From assembly GCF_943913055.1 (NCBI RefSeq), contig NZ_CALTWS010000080.1, positions 1 to 11,083 on the forward strand: 11,083 nt of DNA. Direction: 5' to 3'. The notes beneath the pieces are model-generated. The model saw only the letters and a list, made by a program, of their open reading frames with translations. It did no database searches and was not told the DNA's origin. Position numbers and translations under genes: made by a program. The stretch's first letter is position 1. Each line of letters starts with the position of its first letter. The DNA is from an uncultured Brevundimonas sp. Lineage in GTDB: Bacteria > Pseudomonadota > Alphaproteobacteria > Caulobacterales > Caulobacteraceae. Positions 6,838 to 11,083 of this stretch are shown here, piece by piece.

Positions 6838-8214
6838 TCAGGGCTCGACCCTCACCAGAACCGCCAGACTGGCCAGTGGCAAGCCCTGCGGCGGGGCGGT
6901 TTCGCGCAATCCTGCCTCAAGCTGCTCGGCGAAAGCGGCAAGATTGAGCGTGGGGAAGAAGGCGGGCGAGGCCGCCGAAACCGCACGGGCGCGGTCGGGC
7001 GAGACGCTCCAGTCGTGCATCCACTTGGTCTCCGGCGGAGCGGCCGTGAAGTTGTTCGTCGTCAGTTGACCCTGGATCAGATAGTCGCTGCCCGCGACCA
7101 GGGCGGCGGTGGATCGACCGTCCAGCGTGAAGGTCGCGCCGTCCGGGCCATCCGGACGCCAGGCTCCGGACAAAGCCGGCTGGCTCTCCCAGGCCCCGGC
7201 GCCGCAACCGCCGGCGCGACGCCAGACCTGGGTCTGACCGCCCAGCTTTCCACGCCAGACCGCGCCCGGCAGGATGCGGGCATCGGCGACGACGGGGATG
7301 CGCAGGCTGGCCTGACCCGTACGCAACTGGTCCAGGCTGACACGGACTTGGAGCAGGGCCTCGGACTGGTCGCCGTCGACGAGCCGCTGGGCCGCGATGT
7401 CGCCCGTGGTCCGCACTGGCGCCGAAGCTCCCAGCCAGGCGGTGGCGGGCTCCGGCGTGAACAGAGAGAACTTGCTGCGGTCGGCGCTCAGGGCGGGGCT
7501 GCCGGAACGGGACAGGGTGCGATAGGCGGACAGCACTTCCGACCGGCTGCCTACCAGAAGGATGAAAAGCGGCCGTTCCCGGGCCCCGGCATGGGTGCCG
7601 ACGCCCGGCACGTCATAGACGGGACCGGCATATGGCGCGCGCAGCCCGATCACGCCGATCGACTTGCCCTTGGCCAGCAGGGCGCGGATCGGCTGGCCCA
7701 GGGCGATCTCGGCGCTGCCCTGAAAAGCCGTGTTGGACAGCCACAGGTCGGTCACGACGACGTCCAGACCGGGGCCGGCGCGATCCGCGATTCGGGTCAG
7801 GACGCTGTCGATCCGGCTTTCCTGATTGTCGCAGTTCGTCTGTCGCCCGCAGCGATAGAAGCCGGTCGAGGCCAGGCCGGAGCCGGAGGGCAGGGGCGTG
7901 ATCCGCTCGCCGAAGCGCAGCCATTGCGCCTGAACCCCGGCCTCGCGGGCGTGACTGGCCAGTAGCGGTTGAAGGTCGCCGAGCGGACGCACGGAATCGG
8001 TCGCGCCATCGACATAGCCGGCGATGCTTTCGGACCCGTCCCAGAAGACACGCATCGGCCCCTTGGCGGCATCGGCGGCGGGACGCAGGGCGGGGGCGGC
8101 TCCGTCCGGTGCGCACAGGGCCCCCATCGCACGGTCGCCGCAGCCGGCCAGCAAGGCAGCGATGGCGAGGGCGGCGCAGGCAAAGAGTTTGCTGACGGGC
8201 AACGAACTCCCCAT
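6838..8214 (-). CDS. Lipoprotein with von Willebrand A-like metal-site motif
   Basis: A 458-residue exported protein. Residues 1-25 are a lipoprotein signal peptide ending in a lipobox (LAGC, Cys25). The next residues are Gly-Asp-Arg; with no Asp at +2, outer-membrane sorting is expected. After a short linker comes VFWDGSES (56-63), a DxSxS motif as in the metal-ion-dependent adhesion site of vWA domains. The strand DVVVTDL (151-157) could give the second acidic metal ligand. IGVIGLRAPYAG and FILLVGS look like further core strands. Cys122 and Cys128 could form a disulfide in the periplasm. The C-terminal half (about 280-458) is probably beta-rich and unrecognised. The ATG at 8214 has only a weak ribosome site. 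A TTG four codons later is preceded by GGGGAG and would still leave a complete signal peptide, so the start is uncertain by four residues. It is the first gene of the operon. Substrate or ligand is unknown. Confidence 0.8.
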   Translation of the reverse strand: MGSSLPVSKLFACAALAIAALLAGCGDRAMGALCAPDGAAPALRPAADAAKGPMRVFWDGSESIAGYVDGATDSVRPLGDLQPLLASHAREAGVQAQWLRFGERITPLPSGSGLASTGFYRCGRQTNCDNQESRIDSVLTRIADRAGPGLDVVVTDLWLSNTAFQGSAEIALGQPIRALLAKGKSIGVIGLRAPYAGPVYDVPGVGTHAGARERPLFILLVGSRSEVLSAYRTLSRSGSPALSADRSKFSLFTPEPATAWLGASAPVRTTGDIAAQRLVDGDQSEALLQVRVSLDQLRTGQASLRIPVVADARILPGAVWRGKLGGQTQVWRRAGGCGAGAWESQPALSGAWRPDGPDGATFTLDGRSTAALVAGSDYLIQGQLTTNNFTAAPPETKWMHDWSVSPDRARAVSAASPAFFPTLNLAAFAEQLEAGLRETAPPQGLPLASLAVLVRVEP

Positions 8215-8242
8215 ACGCTCGGTTGCGGATTAAGGGCTTGGT

Positions 8243-8269
8243 TTACTACGCTCTTCGCGCGACTGTCCA
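8243..8269 (-). promoter_or_regulatory. Possible weak promoter of the five-gene operon
   Basis: On the minus strand TGGACA (8264-8269) resembles a -35 element and TAGTAA (8243-8248) a poor -10, with a short 15-base spacer. It is the best candidate in the 76-bp divergent spacer between the lipoprotein gene and the SH3-domain gene. The match is weak and other sigma factors are possible. I found no convincing plus-strand promoter in this spacer. Confidence 0.2.
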
Positions 8270-8290
8270 TGCTGCTTCACGGGGGTCTTC

Positions 8291-9286
8291 TTGTCCGGTT
8301 CGCCGATTTCCATCGCCTTCGTGATCGAGGGCCAGACGGTACGACTGGGCGACCCCAACCAGTGGCGGGCGGCGGTGCTGAATGGCGACCTGACGCCCGC
8401 GACCCGCATCGTGGTGGCTGAGGATGGCGGGCAGATCTACAGCGGGCCCGCGGCGGGCTACGAAGCCCTGAACCCACATTTCGAGGCGGCGGAGGCGCAG
8501 AGCGAGACGGAGGCTGGTGACACGCCACTGCCAGAGGAAGCGTCTCTTGTCACCCCGACCTTCGAGACGTCATCGGCCTCTGACGACGCCTTTGTGCCTG
8601 TGCCACCCCCTGAATCGCCCGCGTCGCCCGGGTCGCCCACGCCGCCGCCCGAACTACCGGTTTGGCAGCAACCGCGTCAGCAACGCTGGCCGGTGCAGGA
8701 GCCGCCCGCCATCCCTCGAACCGCCACGGCGGCCGAGGCAGCGGCCTGGCGCGCGGGACAGCGCCCGCTGCCGCCGCCCAAGAAGAAGAACTCCGGGTTG
8801 GGATGCCTGATCCTGATCATCATTCTGGCAGGAGGAGGTCTCGCAATCTCGCAATGCACGGGTGACGCCACGCGACAGCCCGAACTCCTCTATGCAGAAC
8901 GGTCAACGAGCATCGTCGGAACGCCCGATGGTGAACCAGAAGCCATCCTGGGTCGTGGTGAGACGATCACCGTACTTTGGCCGCGCACGGGCCAGCCGCA
9001 GACGTGGCTACAGATCGAGGGCGGTCGCTACGACGGGCGATACATCCTGGAGGAAGCGCTGTCTCCCCGTCGTCGCCCGGCGGTCATCATGACGGGACGA
9101 ACGCGGACGATCACCACGGACGATGTGCGTGTGCGTGCCGATCCGGCGGGCGAGCCTCTGGACGTGGTCAATACCGGCGATCAGGTCGAGGAGATCGGCA
9201 CCACCGACAACGGCTGGTCAGAGATCGAATACGGCCAGGGCGTCGCCTATGTCGCCACCCGCTACACCCGCGCTCCACGCCGATAG
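8291..9286 (+). CDS. One-pass membrane protein with two extracytoplasmic SH3-like domains
   Basis: A 331-residue protein. Residues 7-65 form a small domain whose QWRAAVLNGDLTPATRIVV pattern weakly recalls GYF_2-type domains. Residues 66-165 are an acidic then Pro-rich linker. KKK (164-166) precedes a membrane helix at 169-187, so by the positive-inside rule the N-terminus is cytoplasmic. Outside the membrane are two bacterial SH3-like repeats, about 198-258 and 270-328. The second (DDVRVRADPAGEPLDVVNTG followed by GWSEIEYGQGVAYVATRYT) is the clearer. Such domains often bind peptidoglycan or peptides. The start is a TTG (8291); an in-frame stop at 8231-8233 and the lack of ATG or GTG leave only TTG 8291 or GTG 8321, and the latter would cut into the first strand. 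It is divergent from the operon and probably works with it. Its stop is three bases from the stop of the convergent dehydrogenase gene, with no terminator visible. Confidence 0.82.
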   Translation: MSGSPISIAFVIEGQTVRLGDPNQWRAAVLNGDLTPATRIVVAEDGGQIYSGPAAGYEALNPHFEAAEAQSETEAGDTPLPEEASLVTPTFETSSASDDAFVPVPPPESPASPGSPTPPPELPVWQQPRQQRWPVQEPPAIPRTATAAEAAAWRAGQRPLPPPKKKNSGLGCLILIIILAGGGLAISQCTGDATRQPELLYAERSTSIVGTPDGEPEAILGRGETITVLWPRTGQPQTWLQIEGGRYDGRYILEEALSPRRRPAVIMTGRTRTITTDDVRVRADPAGEPLDVVNTGDQVEEIGTTDNGWSEIEYGQGVAYVATRYTRAPRR

Positions 9287-9289
9287 GCA

Positions 9290-10255
9290 TCAACCGAGCA
9301 CCCTGACCCGGTCTCGCTCAAGATAGGCGACGATGTCGGCGATCGTCGTGCGCGTCTCTCGCGTTCTGGCATAGGCGTGGGCGGTGCGCGGCTTGCGGTC
9401 GAACCATATCTGATCGACGAGCTCGGGCGGCCGGGTCGCAGCCAGCCAGTCGATCGTGTCGGCCCCTTCGGCATCGTTGCGCAGGATGGGGGCCAGCACC
9501 TTGCGGAACCTGGGCAGTGACATCTTGACCCCGGCTGTGTCGGCCCATCCGGGATGCACGGCGTAGGTCTTGATGCCTCTGTCGGAGAAGGCTGCACGCC
9601 AATGCTCCGTGAGGGCCAGCTGCGCACGCTTGTGCGAGGCACAGGCGGCGAAGCCGTTGAACTTTTCCTGTGGGATGTTCAGCATCGATTTGTTCAGAGG
9701 CACGTTGTACAGGCCGCCCGACACCACATTGATGACGGCTGCGCCCGGTTTCAGCCTGCCTTGCGCCTGCAATTGTTCGGTCAGGATGTAGTGGCCCAGC
9801 AGATTGGTCGCATAGGAGGTCTCGAACCCCTCTGCCGTCGGCTCGAACTCGCGCATCAGCAGGCCGACATTATTGACCAGCACGTCGTATTGAACGGCGG
9901 CGATGTCAGGGCGTCGGGCCATGGCCGCGACCGCGGCCATGGACGACAGGTCGCACACGACCGGTACCACCTTGCCCGGCATCCGTGCCGTTTCGGCGAC
10001 GAGCGCATCGAGTGCCTGAAGGTTGCGACCGACGGCGTGGACCGTCGCGCCCTTGGCAACGGCCTTCAGCGTGGCGGCCTTGCCCAGACCGCCTGTGGCC
10101 CCCGTGATCAGCCAGGTCTGGCCTCCGTAGTCCGCGCGCACCGGAAGGAGCGGCAGGCCTCGCGCGATATAGCCGACACGCGTGAAAGACAGTGCGAAAC
10201 GACCGTAGAAGTTGACGGATTTGAACAGGGCCTGAAGGGCGGGCAGTTCGGCCAT
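9290..10255 (-). CDS. DHRS12-like short-chain dehydrogenase with Cys at the catalytic Tyr position
   Basis: A 321-residue classical-fold short-chain dehydrogenase/reductase. The Rossmann motif is TGATGGLG (51-58), followed by CDLS (101-104), NNVG (128-131), a structural Asn at 151 and the catalytic Ser179 in VVSGG. The usual YxxxK reads CASHK (205-209): Lys209 is present but the Tyr is Cys205 (codon TGT). HPGWADTAGV (234-243) and EGADTIDWLA (263-272), plus the N-terminal LFKSVNFYGRFALSFTRVGY segment, resemble the DHRS12 subfamily, whose substrate is not established. The start is the ATG at 10255, which has AGAGGAG eight bases upstream. An in-frame ATG at 10303 would sit at the predicted transcription start, and longer readings run through the neighbouring gene. 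With the Tyr lost, normal ketone/alcohol chemistry may be reduced or absent; a sequencing error (one G/A change) is the alternative. Confidence 0.9.
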   Translation of the reverse strand: MAELPALQALFKSVNFYGRFALSFTRVGYIARGLPLLPVRADYGGQTWLITGATGGLGKAATLKAVAKGATVHAVGRNLQALDALVAETARMPGKVVPVVCDLSSMAAVAAMARRPDIAAVQYDVLVNNVGLLMREFEPTAEGFETSYATNLLGHYILTEQLQAQGRLKPGAAVINVVSGGLYNVPLNKSMLNIPQEKFNGFAACASHKRAQLALTEHWRAAFSDRGIKTYAVHPGWADTAGVKMSLPRFRKVLAPILRNDAEGADTIDWLAATRPPELVDQIWFDRKPRTAHAYARTRETRTTIADIVAYLERDRVRVLG

Positions 10256-10263
10256 TGATCGTG

Positions 10264-10270
10264 CTCCTCT
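10264..10270 (-). promoter_or_regulatory. Shine-Dalgarno site of the short-chain dehydrogenase
   Basis: AGAGGAG on the minus strand lies eight bases before the ATG at 10255 and settles that start against the longer in-frame readings, which have no comparable site. Confidence 0.7.
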
Positions 10271-10307
10271 GGCGCAGGGAGGGTTCTGTCCAGTTACTTT
10301 CATTACG

Positions 10308-10335
10308 ATACTAAACACGGCCAGGGTGTTGGCAA
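10308..10335 (-). promoter_or_regulatory. Sigma70-type promoter for the short-chain dehydrogenase
   Basis: On the minus strand TTGCCA (10330-10335, five of six to TTGACA) and TAGTAT (10308-10313, four of six to TATAAT) are separated by 16 bases. The start of transcription would fall near 10300, giving a leader of about 45 bases that contains the Shine-Dalgarno site. The surrounding spacer is noticeably more AT-rich than the genes. Confidence 0.45.
10314..10330. repeat. Small inverted repeat in the promoter spacer, possible operator
   Basis: AACAC (10314-10318) and GTGTT (10326-10330) form an inverted repeat with a seven-base centre, filling the space between the proposed -35 and -10 boxes. 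GATACT is also repeated directly at 10307-10312 and 10336-10341. Placement suits a repressor site, but the arms are only five bases and could be chance. No regulator gene is in the window. Confidence 0.3.
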
Positions 10336-10399
10336 GATACTTGTTATTCTGGACTGATCGCGTATCGGTTCTCGAAACTTTGTAAGTGTCAGGTGGCCG

Positions 10400-11083
10400 A
10401 TGACGGAACCGATCCGGGTAATCCAATGGGCCACTGGTTCGATGGGCAGGGCCTGCCTGCGGGCCGTAATGGACGATCCCCGCTTCCGGCTGGTCGGTCT
10501 GTTCGTCTATGGCGAAGGCAAGGCGGGGCGCGATGCAGGCGATATCGCGCGGCGCGACGCAGTGGGCGTGATCGCCACCCGGTCGATCGATGATATCCTG
10601 GCCCTGGAGGCCGACGTGGTTCTGCACTGTCCGCGCCTGGCGGCCCCGTACAGCGGTCACGATGCGGATGTGCAGCGCCTGCTGGAGTCGGGAAAGAACG
10701 TCATCTCCATCAACCACTATTTCGAACCGACGGCGCTGGGATCGGACTATGCGAACAGGCTGGAAGCCAGTGCATTGAAGGGTTCGGCGACCTTGGCGGG
10801 GACGGGGGTCAATCCAGGCTGGGTCGCCGAACGCATGGCGGCCCAGGCGGCGGCGGTATGCGTCTCGCATCGCAATGTCGCCACGCGCGAGATCATCGAC
10901 TGCTCCGGCGTCCCCAGCCCCGACTATGTGTTCGGATCGCTGGGGTTCGGGACGCCGCCGGATGCCATCGATCTGAAGAACGGCGATCTGGCGCAGACGT
11001 TTACGGCCATGTTCTCGCAATGCGTAGCGGGGCTGGCGGCGCGGCTGGACCTGCCTCTGGACGGGTTTGAAGCGGATCACGAG
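10400..11083 (+). CDS. DapB-like NAD(P)-dependent amine dehydrogenase family protein, 5' part
   Basis: The first 228 codons of an open frame that continues past the window end. The N-terminus VIQWATGSMGRACLRAV (7-23) is a Rossmann nucleotide-binding loop. It is followed by FRLVGLFVYGEGKAGRDAGD (29-48), GVIATRSIDDIL (56-67) and ADVVLHCPR (71-79), the pattern of the dihydrodipicolinate-reductase/2,4-diaminopentanoate-dehydrogenase family. TLAGTGVNPGW (131-141) is the conserved stretch where the second domain begins. Family members are usually around 330-360 residues, so about a third is missing. It would oxidise or reduce an amino/imino substrate with NAD(P); lysine biosynthesis is unlikely, since true DapB is shorter and lacks this N-terminus. 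The start is an ATG preceded by AGGTGG three bases away. It is divergent from the dehydrogenase gene across 144 bp and may share a substrate or regulator with it, but this is inference. Confidence 0.82.
   Translation, partial: MTEPIRVIQWATGSMGRACLRAVMDDPRFRLVGLFVYGEGKAGRDAGDIARRDAVGVIATRSIDDILALEADVVLHCPRLAAPYSGHDADVQRLLESGKNVISINHYFEPTALGSDYANRLEASALKGSATLAGTGVNPGWVAERMAAQAAAVCVSHRNVATREIIDCSGVPSPDYVFGSLGFGTPPDAIDLKNGDLAQTFTAMFSQCVAGLAARLDLPLDGFEADHE

Noticed and set aside
6793..7965. A 390-codon plus-strand frame opposite the lipoprotein gene
   Set aside because: Low-complexity translation without signal or motif; the minus strand has a lipobox, a DxSxS motif and a ribosome-site-linked operon.
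10256..11080. A 275-residue N-terminal extension of the short-chain dehydrogenase
   Set aside because: It runs antisense through the DapB-like gene and the promoter region. A strong ribosome site at 10264-10270 supports the start at 10255.
1..11083. CRISPR arrays, insertion sequences, tRNA or rRNA genes
   Set aside because: No regularly spaced repeats, transposase-like proteins, terminal inverted repeats or tRNA/rRNA cores were seen on either strand by eye.

Overview
The window is GC-rich, densely coded bacterial DNA with short Shine-Dalgarno-spaced gene junctions. The codon use, the DHRS12-like short-chain dehydrogenase and the DapB-like dehydrogenase would fit an alphaproteobacterium, perhaps of the Caulobacteraceae (Brevundimonas/Caulobacter). 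That placement is inference, because no rRNA or tRNA is present to test it.

Positions 1-135 hold no gene but several short perfect hairpins; this is the region just downstream of the first operon. Positions 136-8214 carry five genes on the minus strand, transcribed from 8214 towards 136: a lipoprotein with a von Willebrand A-like metal-site motif; a four-helix inner-membrane protein; a tubulin/FtsZ-like protein; a 1190-residue protein with a C-terminal actin/Hsp70-type ATPase; and a coiled-coil protein with a C-terminal beta-rich domain. Junctions are 34 nt, a 1-nt overlap, 1 nt and 2 nt, so this is almost certainly one translationally coupled operon. Divergently from it, across 76 bp, a plus-strand gene (8291-9286) encodes a one-pass membrane protein with a Pro-rich cytoplasmic half and two SH3-like domains predicted outside the inner membrane.

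These six genes look like one module. It pairs a tubulin-superfamily NTPase with an actin/Hsp70-superfamily ATPase in the cytoplasm, and has membrane and outer-envelope partners that could carry a signal or anchor a structure across the envelope. I do not recognise it as a characterised pathway, and its function is unknown. It is the best candidate here for an undescribed system.

Positions 9290-11083 look like ordinary metabolism. There is a DHRS12-like short-chain dehydrogenase on the minus strand, in which the catalytic Tyr position is Cys. Divergently transcribed across a 144-bp spacer is the first 228 codons of a dihydrodipicolinate-reductase/amine-dehydrogenase family protein, cut by the window end. 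The spacer contains a plausible sigma70-type promoter overlapped by a small inverted repeat.
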